Shown: piece by piece, positions 28,765-42,691 of the stretch
How the letters are laid out: each line of letters starts with the position of its first letter
Numbering within the stretch: position 1 is the stretch's first letter
From: Scylla paramamosain
Lineage: Eukaryota > Arthropoda > Malacostraca > Decapoda > Portunidae
Reading direction: 5' to 3'
NCBI RefSeq assembly: GCF_035594125.1
Contig: NC_087166.1
Coordinates: forward strand, 16,950,766-17,014,765
DNA: 64,000 bases
Notes under the pieces: generated by a model
Told to the model about the DNA's origin: nothing
Seen by the model: only the letters and a program-made list of their open reading frames with translations
The model's database searches: none
Made by a program: the position numbers and the translations under genes

Positions 28765-28791
28765 TTAGGTTAGGTTAGGTTATATTAGGTT
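28765..28791 (+). repeat. Short (TTAGG)n tract
   Basis: TTAGGTTAGGTTAGGTT followed by ATATTAGGTT. TTAGG is the usual arthropod telomere unit, but three units plus one are too short to be a telomere. The tract is mirrored at 41412-41438. It may be an interstitial telomeric seed or coincidence. Confidence 0.7.
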
Positions 28792-31700
28792 ATTCTAGTT
28801 TTTGTAGTTTTACATGAACTGTGTTTTGCATGCGTTTTAGCGTTTTGTTACGTAAGATTTACATAAACCCTTAAAAGACATGATTTTCTTAATATTGTTT
28901 TGTATTCCCATTTAGGCTGAATTGCATTTTTTTTTTTTTTATCGTTTTGATGTATAATGCGCTAAAAGCAATGCAAAGACACGTTTCCGGAAATATTGTT
29001 TCGTTTTCCCATATAAGGGTCTTTGCAGGTATTTTTTGTGTTTTCGTACCTAATAATATGAAAAAAAACAAAAAAAATCTAAAGACACGTGTTTGGTAAT
29101 GTTGGTCTGTTTCTCGATATAGAGAGCTATTCATGTCATTAACGTAATGGTACATTAGAAGCTCAAAATCTCTCATAAAACACGTTTTCCTTTCCCCATA
29201 TAGAGAAGCATGTATTTTTGCATTTTTCTATGTAACAAGCTCAAAAACACGCAAAATATACGTTTTTTGTAAAGTTATACTGTTTCCATATACAGGGATT
29301 TTTTCTATGCGTTTCATTATTTTGCTACGTAAGTAGCTCAGAGACCGTGAAAAGAGATGTTTTTAGTATTTTTTTTTTTCCATATATGGTGCTTTCCATG
29401 TTTTTTTATCGTTATTTTATTTCTCCATAAAAGGTGCTTTTCGTGTTTTTTTTTTTTTTTTTAGCATTATGGTGCACAGCATGCTGATAAACTCTCATAA
29501 GACACTTTTCTGGAAAACTCGTTTCCTTTCCACATATAGTGTGTTTTGCATGCATTTTGGCGTTTTGGTAGCTAACAATGTGAAATATATCCAAAATACA
29601 CGGTTTTTGGCAATATTCCATTTCTTCATATATAATGCTATTTAATTATTTATTTTTATTTGTTTTGGTGCCTAAGAAGCTCAAAAATACTCATAAGAAA
29701 TGTGTCTCGTAAAGAGAAACACTCAAAGACACGTATAATATATTTATTTTCTTCTATTTTCCAGTTAATGCCTTCCATGCTTTTCAGTGTTTTGGTGCTT
29801 AATATGCACAAAAACACAAAAGATACATTTTGTCGTTTCGTTTTTCTATATAAGGGGCGTTCAGTGTTATTTATCGTTTTGATAGCTATCAATGTGAAAA
29901 AAAAAAAAAACTAAAATTACACGTTTTTGGAAATGTTCTGTTTCACCATATAGAAAGAATGAATTTAACGCACTTTCGCGTTCTGGTAACAAAAAAAAAG
30001 CTAAAAAACATTGATAATACACGTTTCTCGTAATATCTTTTTTGTTCTTTGTTTTTTTTTACGTGAGAAGTTCAAAAACATTCAAAATAGTTGTTTTTGT
30101 TAATGTTATTCTCTTCCGTAAGGGATGATTTGCAAACTTTTCAGCGTTTTCGTGCCAAATGCGCTCATAAACACACAAAAGACACGTTTTTTGGAAATGT
30201 TTCCTTTTCCCATATAGTATTCTTTGCATCCATTTTGGCGTTTTGGTACAAATTTTTCGTAATGTTCTTCTGTTTCTCCATATAGTGTTATTAAGGTGTG
30301 TTAATGTTTTGGAAACTAAGAAGCGCAAAAACACTCATAATATACACGTTTCTCGTCATGTGGTTTTGCTTCCCCATATAGGATACTTTGCATTAATTTT
30401 GGCGTTTTTGTAAGTAACATGCGCAAAAACACTCAAAATATTTGCTTTTGGTAGTTATTTGGTTTTCCATACAGAGTTTTTTTTTTTCCCATGCGTTTTG
30501 GCATTTTATCATATACGTAGCTGAAATCACTGAAAAGAGAAGTTCTTGGTAATGTTATTCTGTTTCTCCATACAGAGTACTATCAATGCGGTTTAGTATT
30601 TTGGTACTGAAGAAGCTCATAAACACTCATAATACTCGTTTCTTGTAATGTCTTTTCGAATCCCCATGTAGGGTACTTTGCATGCCGCTCTAAACAGAGA
30701 AAGAGAACAACAATACTATAAACTTTTATTATAAGTGTTTTTCACTTTGTTAGCTTCCAAAATGCCAAAATGCATGCAAAGAATTTTATATGCTGAAACG
30801 AAATGATGTGACAAGTAACATGTCGTTTGTGTGTGTTTGAGCGTGTTAGGCACCAAAATGTTAAAAAGATGGAAGCGATCCTATATGGGAATAACAAAAT
30901 AACATTACCAAAAACGTGTCTTTGGAGTGTTTAGGAGCTTCTTACGGATAAAAATGCTAAAAGGCATGAAAAACTTTCTTATGGAAAAACAGAATAGAAA
31001 ACAAAATATGTATTTTGAGCTTTTTTTTTTTAGCTTGTTTAGGAACAGAAACGTGAAAATACATTCAAACAACTTTATTTGATGAGAGAAAAACGATATT
31101 ATTATTATTTTTTTTTTCGCTTCTTAAGTACTGAAGTGCTAAAACATGTGAATAGCATCCAGCATGGAGAAACAGAGCAACATTACGAAAAACTCGTATT
31201 TTGAGTGTTTTTCATATTGTTAGGTACCAAAACGCAAAAATGCATGCAAACCACTCTACATGGGGAAACGAAAAGGCATTATAAGAAACGTGTTTAATGA
31301 GTGCTTCTGACCTTCTTATGTACCAAAACGGGAAAACGCGTGAATAGTATTATATCTGTAGAAAAAAAATAAATAAAAATTACGAAAAAAAACTATTTTC
31401 AGTGTTTTCACATTATTAGGTATCACAACGTTAAAACTCATGCAAAGCACTCAATACAGAAAAACTTAGAGACATTACCAGATACGTGTCTTTTTTTAGT
31501 GTTTTGAACCTGTTACATTAAAAAAAATGTACCAAAATGCATGAAAAACAACCCTTTATATGAAACACACCGATATTATAAAAAAACGTGTATTAAAAGT
31601 GTTTATCTTCTCAGGTAACAATACGCTAAAACGCGTGTATAGCACATAATTGGGAAAAAAATAGAACATTACCAAAACCATTACCAAACAACATTACCAA

Positions 31701-31798
31701 AATGCATGCAAATTATCCTATATGGATAAACGAAAGGATATTATGAGAAACGTGTATTATGAGTACTTTTTGAGCTGAACATCACCAAATACTTTTAT

Positions 31799-31830
31799 CT
31801 TTCTTTCTTTCTTTCATTATTTATTTATTT
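31799..31830. repeat. (CTTT)n/(ATTT)n microsatellite
   Basis: About four CTTT units followed by about three ATTT units within a monomer. The mirror AAAT/AAAG tract is at 38770-38802, so it is shared by both arms. Confidence 0.88.
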
Positions 31831-34032
31831 TTTTACATTATTAGGTGCTGAAACGCCAAAAAACATGCAAACCATCCTATATAATGAAACGAAGTGACGT
31901 TAACAGAGACGTGTCTTTTGTGTTTTTAAGCGTGTTAAGTTCGAAAAACGTTAAAAGCATGGAACGCACCCTATATTGCAATATAAAAGAACATGACCAA
32001 AAGCGTGTCTTTTTTAGTCTTTTTGAGCTTACGTACCAAAAAGCATGAATGCGCATGCAAAACACACTTTATGGGGAAACAATAACATCAGCAAAAATAT
32101 GTTTTGAGTATTTTTTTTTAGCTTATTAGTAGAGAAACGTCAAAATATATGCATATTACCGTGTATGAAGAAATAAACGATATTATCAGGAACGTGAATT
32201 ATGAGCGTTTTTAAGATTCTTAGACACCAAAAGCCAAAAACGCGTGAATAGCAATCTATATGGAGAAACAGAACAAAACGAATTTTGAGTGTTGTTTTTT
32301 CATAATGTTAGCTACCAAAACGCCAAAAATGCATCCAGATCACCGCATATGGGAAAACGAAACGACATTAACAGAGACGTGTCTTTTAAGTGTTTTTCAG
32401 CGCTTTAGTCACAAAAACGCTAAAATGCATGGAAAGCATCCAATATTTGAATACAAAACAATATTATCAAAAAAAGTGTCGTTTGTGTGTTTAGGAGCTT
32501 CTTACGTATCAAAATGTTAAAGCAAGCGTAAAACAACCTTTATGGAGAAAAATGATAACATTACCAAAAATTTTTATCGAATATTCTTGAGCTTGTTAGG
32601 TACAGAAACACCGAAAAACATATAAAGTACCCTATATAATTGAATCAAACAATTTTATCAGAGACCTTTATTATCAGAGTTTTTTTTGAGATTCTTATGT
32701 ACCAAAACCCTAAAACGCATGAATAGCACTCTATATGGAGGTATAGAACTTTATATTGGGAAACAAAACATTTCTAGATACGTGCCTTTTCAGTGTTTTT
32801 CACATTTTAGGCAACAAAACGCTAACAAGCATAGGAAGCAAAGTTTATTGGAACACAAAACAACATTACCAAGAACGTGTCTTTAGATTGTTTTTGAGCT
32901 TCTTACGCACCAAAACAAAATACATGAGAACGTCCGCAAATAGGGAAACGAAAGGACATTATGAGAAACGTGTATTATGAGTGTTTTCCAGCTTATTAGG
33001 CATGAAAACCCAAAACGCGTGGATATCACACTATATGGAGAAATAGAACGACATTGTAAGGTACCAATACACCAAAATGGGACTCTATATGGGAAACAAA
33101 AGTACATCAGCAGAAACGCTAATATACATGGAAAGCACCTGATCTTGGAAATTAAACCGTTACCAGAAACATTTATTTTTTTTTAGTGTTTAGATGCTTC
33201 TTACGTACCAAAATACTAAAATGAATGCAAAATGCATGCACCATTTTATGGAGAAACAATAACCTTATCAAAAATGTGCATTTTGATTTTTTTTTTTTTT
33301 TTTTACCTTATTAGCATCCTCGAAAACAGCACTGTATATGGAGGAACAGCAGTATTACCAAAAACGTAAATTATATATATATTTTTTTTTTTTTTTACTT
33401 TTTTTCACATTCATAGATACCAAAAGTAAAAAATTATTGGAAAGAACTTTATATGAGGAAACGAAATGTTATTAACAGAAAGATGTCTTTCAAGTATTTT
33501 TGAGTGTTCCAGGCACCAAAATGCTAAAATGCATGAAAAGCACTCTATTTAAAAAAAAAAAAAAAAATGTCTGTCTTTTTCAGCTTCTTACGTACCAAAA
33601 CACTAAAACTCATGGAAAACTCCCATTATGAAGAAACAGAATAAGATTACCAAAAAATGTTCATTATAAGTGTTTTTGAGTTTGTTAGGTACAAAAACAA
33701 CAAAATGCATGCAAATACCCTATTTGGTAAAACAAAACAAAATTATGAGAATGAGTATTATAAATGTTATTGACAGTCTTAGGTAACAAAACACTAAAAC
33801 GCGCGAATAGCACTCTATATGTATAAACAGAACATTACCAAAAAACGTGTATTTTATGTTTTTCACTCTGTGAGATATCAAAACACCAAAATGCATAAAA
33901 AACCCCTTCTGCGGTGAATGCAAACTTCATATCCTGAAATATGCCTATTGAATGTCTTTTTGAGCATGTTAGGCACCAAAACCACTAAAATATTATTGTA
34001 TTGGGAATAAAAGTTATTACTAAAAAAGCGTC

Positions 34033-34137
<105 letters not shown>

Positions 34138-34718
34138 AGCTATTTACGTACCAAAAACGCTAAAACGCGTGCAAGACACCCTTAAAAGAGATCATAATAA
34201 CTAACAAAAACGTATATTTTCAGTGTTTTTGAGCTTGCTACGTACAAAACCGCCAAAATATATTGAAAAAAACATTACGAGTATGGGAAAAGAATAGAAC
34301 ATTATGAAAAATGTGTATTAGGAATGTTTTTTTTTTGAGCTTCTTAGGTATCAAAACGATAAAACGCTTGAATACAACTATATATGGAAAAACCAAACAA
34401 CATTATCAAAAACTTGTATTTTGAGTTTTATTTTTTTTTACATTATTTGGTATAAAAGCGCCAAAATGCATGCAAATTCCCCTATATAGGAAAACGAAAT
34501 GACATTACAAGAAACGTATTTGTTCAGTGTTTTTGTGCATGTTAGACAACAAAACGCTAAAATAAACCATGGAAAGCACCCTATACGGAAAAACAAAACA
34601 TTACGAAAATACGTGTCTTTTGAGTTTCATTGAGCTAATTGCGTACCAAAAGGCTTAAACGCCTGCAAAGTATCCTTTATGGAAACACAGTGAGCATATT
34701 ACGTGCAGAATCTCCAAA

Positions 34719-35946
34719 ATACACGCAAAGTACCCTATATGGGGAGTGAAAAGACATTACGAGAAACGAGTATTATGAATGTATCTGAGCTTCTCAAGTA
34801 ACAAAACACTAAAACGCATGAATTGCTTTCTATATTGAGAGTATTTTGTGTATTTTAGATTGTTAGGTGCCAAAATGCCAAACTTTTTTCCCCTATTTCG
34901 GGAAAGTTAACGATATTTCAAGAAACGTGTCTGTTCAGTGTTTATAAACGTTTTCGACAACAAAACGCTAGAAATCATTGAAATTATCTTATATGAAAAA
35001 AAAAACTACCAAAATTGTCTCTTTTTAGTGTTTTAAGCTACTTTACGTACCAAAACGATAAACGCAGGCCAAATACCCTTTATAGAGAAGCTGTAAAATA
35101 ATTGCATTTTTTTTTTGAGCTTGTTACATAGAAAAGGCTAGAATGCATGACAAATACTATATATGGGGAAAATAAGGAAAATTAAGAGAAAATTGTATTA
35201 TTTTTGTGCTTCTTATTTACCAAAACACTAAAACGCATGAATAACCCATTATAAGAAGAAATAAAACATCATTACTAATGACCTGTATTCTGAGTATTTT
35301 TCCTATTATTATGTACCAAACGCCAAAATACATGCAAAGCCACATATTTGAAGAAACGAAATGACATTACCAGAAACGTGTCATTAAGAGTTTTTAGTGT
35401 GTTAGGTACGCAAACGCTGAAAAGCATAAAAAAAAAAAATAAAATAATCACGCTATATGGCAAAACAAAACATTACCAAAAACGTATCTTGAGTTTTTGT
35501 GAGCTACTTACGAACCAAAACGCTAAAACACATGCAAAACACCCTTTATGGAGAAACGAAAATATTGCCAAAAAATGTTTTTTTTTTTAAGACTTGTGAG
35601 CTTGTTTCAAAAAAAAAAAAAAAAAACACCAAAATGCATGCAAAGTACTTTATATGCATGCTAAAACATATGCAAAACACCCTTCATGGAGAAACAAAAA
35701 TATTACCAAAAGCAAGTATTTTGAGTACCTGTGAGCTGGTTTCACAAAAAAAGAAAAAATAAATAAATAAGCCAAAATGCATGCAAAGTACTTTATATGA
35801 GGAAATGAAAAGACATTACGAGAAACATGTATTATGAAATTTTTCTGCTTCAGAGGTACCAAAACGCAGAAACGCATAAACAACACAGAGCAATATTACC
35901 AAAAAAACGTGTATTTTGAGTGTATTTCACATTGGATGGTGCCACA
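34719..35946. other. Palindrome spacer, 1,228 bp
   Basis: Unpaired centre of the giant palindrome. It is plain F-orientation satellite continuing the left arm without a break, about 13 monomers, including a short local repeat of CCCTTTATGGAGAAACGAAA-type text near 35541 and 35685. No gene, origin motif or mobile element is seen. The abrupt edge is on the right at 35946/35947. Confidence 0.9.
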
Positions 35947-38900
35947 TTTGGAGATTCTGCACGTAATATGCTCACTGTGTTTCCATAAAGGATACTTTGC
36001 AGGCGTTTAAGCCTTTTGGTACGCAATTAGCTCAATGAAACTCAAAAGACACGTATTTTCGTAATGTTTTGTTTTTCCGTATAGGGTGCTTTCCATGGTT
36101 TATTTTAGCGTTTTGTTGTCTAACATGCACAAAAAACACTGAACAAAAACGTTTCTTGTAATGTCATTTCGTTTTCCTATATAGGGGAATTTGCATGCAT
36201 TTTGGCGCTTTTATACCAAATAATGTAAAAAAAAATAAAACTCAAAATACAAGTTTTTGATAATGTTGTTTGGTTTTTCCATATATAGTTGTATTCAAGC
36301 GTTTTATCGTTTTGATACCTAAGAAGCTCAAAAAAAAAAAAAAAAACATTCCTAATACACATTTTTCATAATGTTCTATTCTTTTCCCATATTCGTAATG
36401 TTTTTTCAATATATTTTGGCGGTTTTGTACGTAGCAAGCTCAAAAACACTGAAAATATACGTTTTTGTTAGTTATTATAATCTCTTTTAAGGGTGTCTTG
36501 CACGCGTTTTAGCGTTTTTGGTACGTAAATAGCTAAAAAATATATATATATTAAAAAGACGCTTTTTTAGTAATAACTTTTATTCCGAATACAATAATAT
36601 TTTAGTGGTTTTGGTGCCTAACACGCTCAAAAAGACATTCAATAGGCATATTTCAGGATATGAAGTTTGCATTCACCGCAGAAGGGGCTTTTTATGCATT
36701 TTGGTGTTTTGATATCTCACAGAGTGAAAAACATAAAATACACGTTTTTTGGTAATGTTCTGTTTATACATATAGAGTGCTATTCGCGCGTTTTAGTGTT
36801 TTGTTACCTAAGACTGTCAATAACATTTATAATATTCATTCTCATAATTTTGTTTTGTTTTACCAAATAGGGTATTTTGCATGCATTTTGTTGTTTTTGT
36901 ACCTAACAAACTCAAAAACACTTATAATGCACATTTTTTGGTAATCTTATTCTGTTTCTTCATAATGGGAGTTTTCCATGAGTTTTAGTGTTTTGGTACG
37001 TAAAAAGCTGAAAAAGACAAAAGACACAATTCTATTTATTTTTTTTTTCCAAAAATAGAGTGCTTTCCATGCATTTTAGCATTTTGGTGCCTGGAACACT
37101 CAAAAATACTTGAAAGACATCTTTCTGTTAATAACATTTCGTTTCCTCATATAAAGTTCTTTCCAATAATTTTTTACTTTTGGTATCTATGAATGTGAAA
37201 AAAAGTAAAAAAAAAAAAATATATATATAATTTACGTTTTTGGTAATACTGCTGTTCCTCCATATACAGTGCTGTTTTCGAGGATGCTAATAAGGTAAAA
37301 AAAAAAAAAAAAAATCAAAATGCACATTTTTGATAAGGTTATTGTTTCTCCATAAAATGGTGCATGCATTTTGCATTCATTTTAGTATTTTGGTACGTAA
37401 GAAGCATCTAAACACTAAAAAAAAATAAATGTTTCTGGTAACGGTTTAATTTCCAAGATCAGGTGCTTTCCATGTATATTAGCGTTTCTGTTGATGTACT
37501 TTTGTTTCCCATATAGAGTCCCATTTTGGTGTATTGGTACCTTACAATGTCGTTCTATTTCTCCATATAGTGTGATATCCACGCGTTTTGGGTTTTCATG
37601 CCTAATAAGCTGGAAAACACTCATAATACACGTTTCTCATAATGTCCTTTCGTTTCCCTATTTGCGGACGTTCTCATGTATTTTGTTTTGGTGCGTAAGA
37701 AGCTCAAAAACAATCTAAAGACACGTTCTTGGTAATGTTGTTTTGTGTTCCAATAAACTGTGCTTCCTATGCTTGTTAGCGTTTTGTTGCCTAAAATGTG
37801 AAAAACACTGAAAAGGCACGTATCTAGAAATGTTTTGTTTCCCAATATAAAGTTCTATACCTCCATATAGAATGCTATTCATGCGTTTTAGGGTTTTGGT
37901 ACATAAGAATCTCAAAAAAAACTCTGATAATAAAGGTCTCTGATAAAATTGTTTGATTCAATTATATAGGGTACTTTATATGTTTTTCGGCGTTTCTGTA
38001 CCTAACAAGCTCAAGAATATTCGATAAAAATTTTTGGTAATGTTATCATTTTTCTCCATAAAGGTTGTTTTACGCTTGCTTTAACATTTTGATACGTAAG
38101 AAGCTCCTAAACACACAAACGACACTTTTTTTGATAATATTGTTTTGTATTCAAATATTGGATGCTTTCCATGCATTTTAGCGTTTTTGTGACTAAAGCG
38201 CTGAAAAACACTTAAAAGACACGTCTCTGTTAATGTCGTTTCGTTTTCCCATATGCGGTGATCTGGATGCATTTTTGGCGTTTTGGTAGCTAACATTATG
38301 AAAAAACAACACTCAAAATTCATTTTGTTCTGTTTCTCCATATAGATTGCTATTCACGCGTTTTTGGCTTTTGGTGTCTAAGAATCTTAAAAACGCTCAT
38401 AATTCACGTTCCTGATAATATCGTTTATTTCTTCATATACGGTAATATGCATATATTTTGACGTTTCTCTACTAATAAGCTAAAAAAAATACTCAAAACA
38501 TATTTTTGCTGATGTTATTGTTTCCCCATAAAGTGTGTTTTGCATGCGCATGCATGCTTTTTGGTACGTAAGCTCAAAAAGACTAAAAAAGACACGCTTT
38601 TGGTCATGTTCTTTTATATTGCAATATAGGGTGCGTTCCATGCTTTTAACGTTTTCGAACTTAACACGCTTAAAAACACAAAAGACACGTCTCTGTTAAC
38701 GTCACTTCGTTTCATTATATAGAATGGTTTGCATGTTTTTTGGCGTTTCAGCACCTAATAATGTAAAAAAAATAAATAAATAAAGAAAGAAAGAAAGAAA
38801 GATAAAAGTATTTGGTGATGTTCAGCTCAAAAAGTACTCATAATACACGTTTCTCATAATATCCTTTCGTTTATCCATATAGGATAATTTGCATGCATTT

Positions 38901-39916
38901 TGGTAATGTTGTTTGGTAATGGTTTTGGTAATGTTCTATTTTTTTCCCAATTATGTGCTATACACGCGTTTTAGCGTATTGTTACCTAAGAAGATAAACA
39001 CTTTTAATACACGTTTTTTTTTTATAATATCGGTGTGTTTCTTATAAAAGGTTGTTTTTCATGCATTTTGGTACATTTTTTTTAATGTAACAGGTTCAAA
39101 ACACTAAAAAAAGACACGTATCTGGTAATGTCGCTAATTTTTCTGTATTGAGTGCTTTGCATGAGTTTTAACGTTGTGATACCTAATAATGTGAAAACAC
39201 TGAAAATAGTTTTTTTTTTTCGTAATTTTTATTTTATTTTTTTTCTTCAGATATAATACTATTCACGCGTTTTCCCGTTTTGGTACATAAGAAGGTCAGA
39301 AGCACTCATTAAACACGTTTCTTATAATGCCTTTTCGTTTCCCCATGTAGAGTGGTTTGCATGCATTTTTGTGTTTTGGTACCTTACAATATGAAAAACA
39401 CTCAAAATACGAGTTTTTCGTAATGTTGCTCTGTTTCTCCATGCTGGATGCTATTCACGTGTTTTAGCACTTCAGTACTTAAGAATCGAAAGAAAAAATA
39501 ATAATAATATCGTTTTTCTTTCATCAAATAAAGTTGTTTGAATGTATTTTCACGTTTGTTTATAAACAAGCTAAAAAAAAAATGCTCAAAATGCTAATTT
39601 TGTTTTCTATTCTGTTTTTCCATAAGAAAGTTTTCCATGCCTTTTAGCATTTTTATCCGTAAGAAGCTCCTAAACACTCCAAAGACACGTTTTTGGTAAT
39701 GTTATTTTGTTATTCCCATATAGGATCGCTTCCATCTTTTTAACATTTTGGTGCCTAACACGCTCAAACACACACAAACGACATGTTACTTGTCACATCA
39801 TTTCGTTTCAGCATATAAAATTCTTTGCATGCATTTTGGCATTTTGGAAGCTAACAAAGTGAAAAACACTTATAATAAAAGTTTATAGTATTGTTGTTCT
39901 CTTTCTCTGTTTAGAG
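35947..39916 (-). repeat. Satellite array, R orientation (mirror)
   Basis: Mirror of 30689-34718. The AAAT/AAAG tract at 38770-38802 matches 31799-31830. The array flips to F at 39916 inside CTGTTTAGAGCGGCATGC, the complement of the junction near 30688. No gene is seen. Confidence 0.86.
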
Positions 39917-40680
39917 CGGCATGCAAAGTACCCTACATGGGGATTCGAAAAGACATTACAAGAAACGAGTATTATGAGTGTTTATGAGCTTCTTCAGTAC
40001 CAAAATACTAAACCGCATTGATTGTACTCTGTATGGAGAAACAGAATAACATTACCAAGAACTTCTCTTTTCAGTGATTTCAGCTACGTATATGATAAAA
40101 TGCCAAAACGCATGGGAAAAAAAAAACTCTGTATGGAAAACCAAATAACTACCAAAAGCAAATATTTTGAGTGTTTTTGCGCATGTTACTTACAAAAACG
40201 CCAAAATTAATGCAAAGTATCCTATATGGGGAAGCAAAACCACATGACGAGAAACGTGTATATTATGAGTGTTTTTGCGCTTCTTAGGTTCCAAAACATT
40301 AACACACCTTAATAACACTATATGGAGAAACAGAAGAACATTACGAAAAATTTGTACCAAAACGCCAAAATGGTTGCAAAGAATACTATATGGGAAAAGG
40401 AAACATTTCCAAAAAACGTGTCTTTTGTGTGTTTATGAGCGCATTTGGCACGAAAACGCTAAAAAGTTTGCAAATCACCCCTTACGGAAGAGAATAACAT
40501 TAACAAAAACAACTATTTTGAATGTTTTTGAGCTTCTCACGTAAAAAAAAACAAAGAACAAAAAAGATATTACGAGAAAAGTGTATTATCAATGTTTTTT
40601 AGCTTTTTTTTTGTTACCAGAACGCGAAAGTGCGTTAAATTCATTCTCTTGTATATGGTGAAACAGAACATTTCCAAAAA

Positions 40681-40712
40681 CGTGTGAGAGAGAGTGTGTG
40701 TATGAGAGTTTA
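40681..40712. other. Deletion scar with GA/GT filler, about 400 bp missing
   Basis: CCAAAAACGTGT is followed by a 17-base filler, GAGAGAGAGTGTGTGTA (40686-40702), then TGAGAGTTTATCAGCATGC. In the left arm the matching flanks are about 29496 and 29919, with about 400 bp of normal monomers between. The filler has no counterpart in the left arm, so a repair event in the right arm is the simplest reading. Confidence 0.85.
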
Positions 40713-41411
40713 TCAGCATGCTGTGCACCATAATGCTAAAAAAAAAAAAAAAAAACACGAAAAGCACCTTTTATGGAGAAATAAAATAACGACGAAAAAA
40801 ACATGGAAAGCACCATATATGGAAAAAAAAAAAAATACTAAAAACATCTCTTTTCACGGTCTCTGAGCTACTTACGTAGCAAAATAATGAAACGCATAGA
40901 AAAAATCCCTGTATATGGAAACAGTATAACTTTACAAAAAACGTATATTTTGCGTGTTTTTGAGCTTGTTACATAGAAAAATGCAAAAATACATGCTTCT
41001 CTATATGGGGAAAGGAAAACGTGTTTTATGAGAGATTTTGAGCTTCTAATGTACCATTACGTTAATGGCATGAATAGCTCTCTATATCGAGAAACAGACC
41101 AACATTACCAAACACGTGTCTAGATTTTTTTTGTTTTTTTTCATATTATTAGGTACGAAAACACAAAAAATACCTGCAAAGACCCTTATATGGGAAAACG
41201 AAACAATATTTCCGGAAACGTGTCTTTGCATTGCTTTTAGCGTATTATACATCAAAACGATAAAAAAAAAAAAAAAATGCAATTCAGCCTAAATGGGAAT
41301 ACAAAACAATATTAAGAAAATCATGTCTTTTAAGGGTTTATGTAAATCTTACGTAACAAAACGCTAAAACGCATGCAAAACACAGTTCATGTAAAACTAC
41401 AAAAACTAGAA

Positions 41412-41438
41412 TAACCTAATATAACCTAACCTAACCTA
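41412..41438 (-). repeat. Short (CCTAA)n tract (mirror of TTAGG)
   Basis: Inverted copy of 28765-28791 with the same ATAACCTAATATAACC interruption. Confidence 0.7.
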
Positions 41439-42580
41439 AAAAAATATTTCGAGTTTTTGATCTTGTTACGTAGAAAAACGTCAAAATTAATGCAAAGTAC
41501 CCTATATGGTGAAACAAAAAGACATTATAAGAAACATGCATTATATAAGTGTTTTTTTTTAGCTTTTTAGGTACAAAAATGCGAAAAGGCGTTTAATAAT
41601 ACTCTATATGAAGAAACAGAATAACATTACCAAAAACAAGCATTTCGAGTATTTTTGAGCTTATTACGTAGAAAAAAACGCAACAGTGCATCCAAAGTAT
41701 CCTATTTCGGAAAACGAAAAGACATTACAAGAAACGTGTATTATGAACGTTTTTTTTTTTCTTTTTTAGGTATCAAAACGCTTAAAGACATGAATAAAAC
41801 AGAATAACATCTTAAACACATGATAAACAGAATAACAACACCAAAACCATATATTTTTAATGTATTTCAAATTTTAAGGTGAAATTATTCCGAAATGCAT
41901 GCAAAGAACCATATATGAAGAAATGAAACGACATTTCCAGTAACGTGTCTTTTGAGAGTTTATGAGCGTATTAAAACGCTTTTAAGAATGGAAAGCATTC
42001 TATATGGGAGAAGGAAACAAATAAAAAAAAAAATGTGTTTTCAGCTAGTTACATAACAAAACACTGAAAAGCATGGAAAACACATTTTATGGAGAACGAG
42101 AATAACAGTACAGAAATCAAGTATTTTCACTATTTTTGAGCTTTCTACGTAGAAGATGACAAAATGTATTGAAAATACCCTACATCAAGAAAGTACATTA
42201 CGAGAAACGTGTATTACGAATGTTTTTTGAGCTTGTTGATTATGAAAACGCTAAAACATAAATAACACTCTATATGAAGAACAACAGACGAAATTGCTTT
42301 TAATGCCTCCTATATGAGGAAACGAAACGACATTACGGAAAACTTGTCTTTTGTGTATTTTTTTTAGCGTGATAAGCAGCAAAACGATACAAAGCATGGA
42401 ATTTACTTTAAATTGGAATGCAAAAACAACGTTGCGAAAACGTGTCTTTTAAGTATTTTCGAACTTATTAGAAACCAAAACAATTAAACGTATAAAAAAA
42501 ATAAAACTTTATGAAGAAAGAACATAACATAAAAAAAAAAAAAAGAATTTTAATTATTTTTGAGCTTTTTGCATGCAAAG

Positions 42581-42691
42581 TTTTTGACCACTGCTTTGAC
42601 CCTTTTATGGGACTGGCATTTCAGTGGGCATTTTTTTTTTATTAGATTTTTGTTGCCCTTGGCCAGTGTCCTTCCTACATAAAAAAAAAAA
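42581..42691 (+). mobile_element. Very short LINE 3' UTR fragment (mirror)
   Basis: Inverted copy of 27517-27630 on the plus strand, from TTTTTGACCACTGC to the poly(A) run ending at 42691. Differences from the left copy are few (for example CCCTTTTATGG here against CCGTTTTATGG in the other, same strand). Both lie in the same monomer position, so they are one ancestral insertion. Confidence 0.88.

Larger units (their letters stand above)
23040..30688 (-). repeat. Satellite array, R orientation, about 7.6 kb
   Basis: About 80 reverse monomers without the 1.1-kb marker. The basic five-type order is seen instead (for example TTTTGGTACC, TTTTTGTACG and TTTTGGTATG starts). It holds an ATTT tract, the hairpin at 25901-26009, a LINE 3' tail at 27517-27630 and a (TTAGG)3 tract at 28765. 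It switches to F at about 30688 within TTTGCATGCC/GCTCTAAACAG. No gene is seen. Confidence 0.86.

Noticed and set aside
28765..28791. Telomere or chromosome end
   Set aside because: Only three to four TTAGG units, and array sequence continues for tens of kilobases on both sides.
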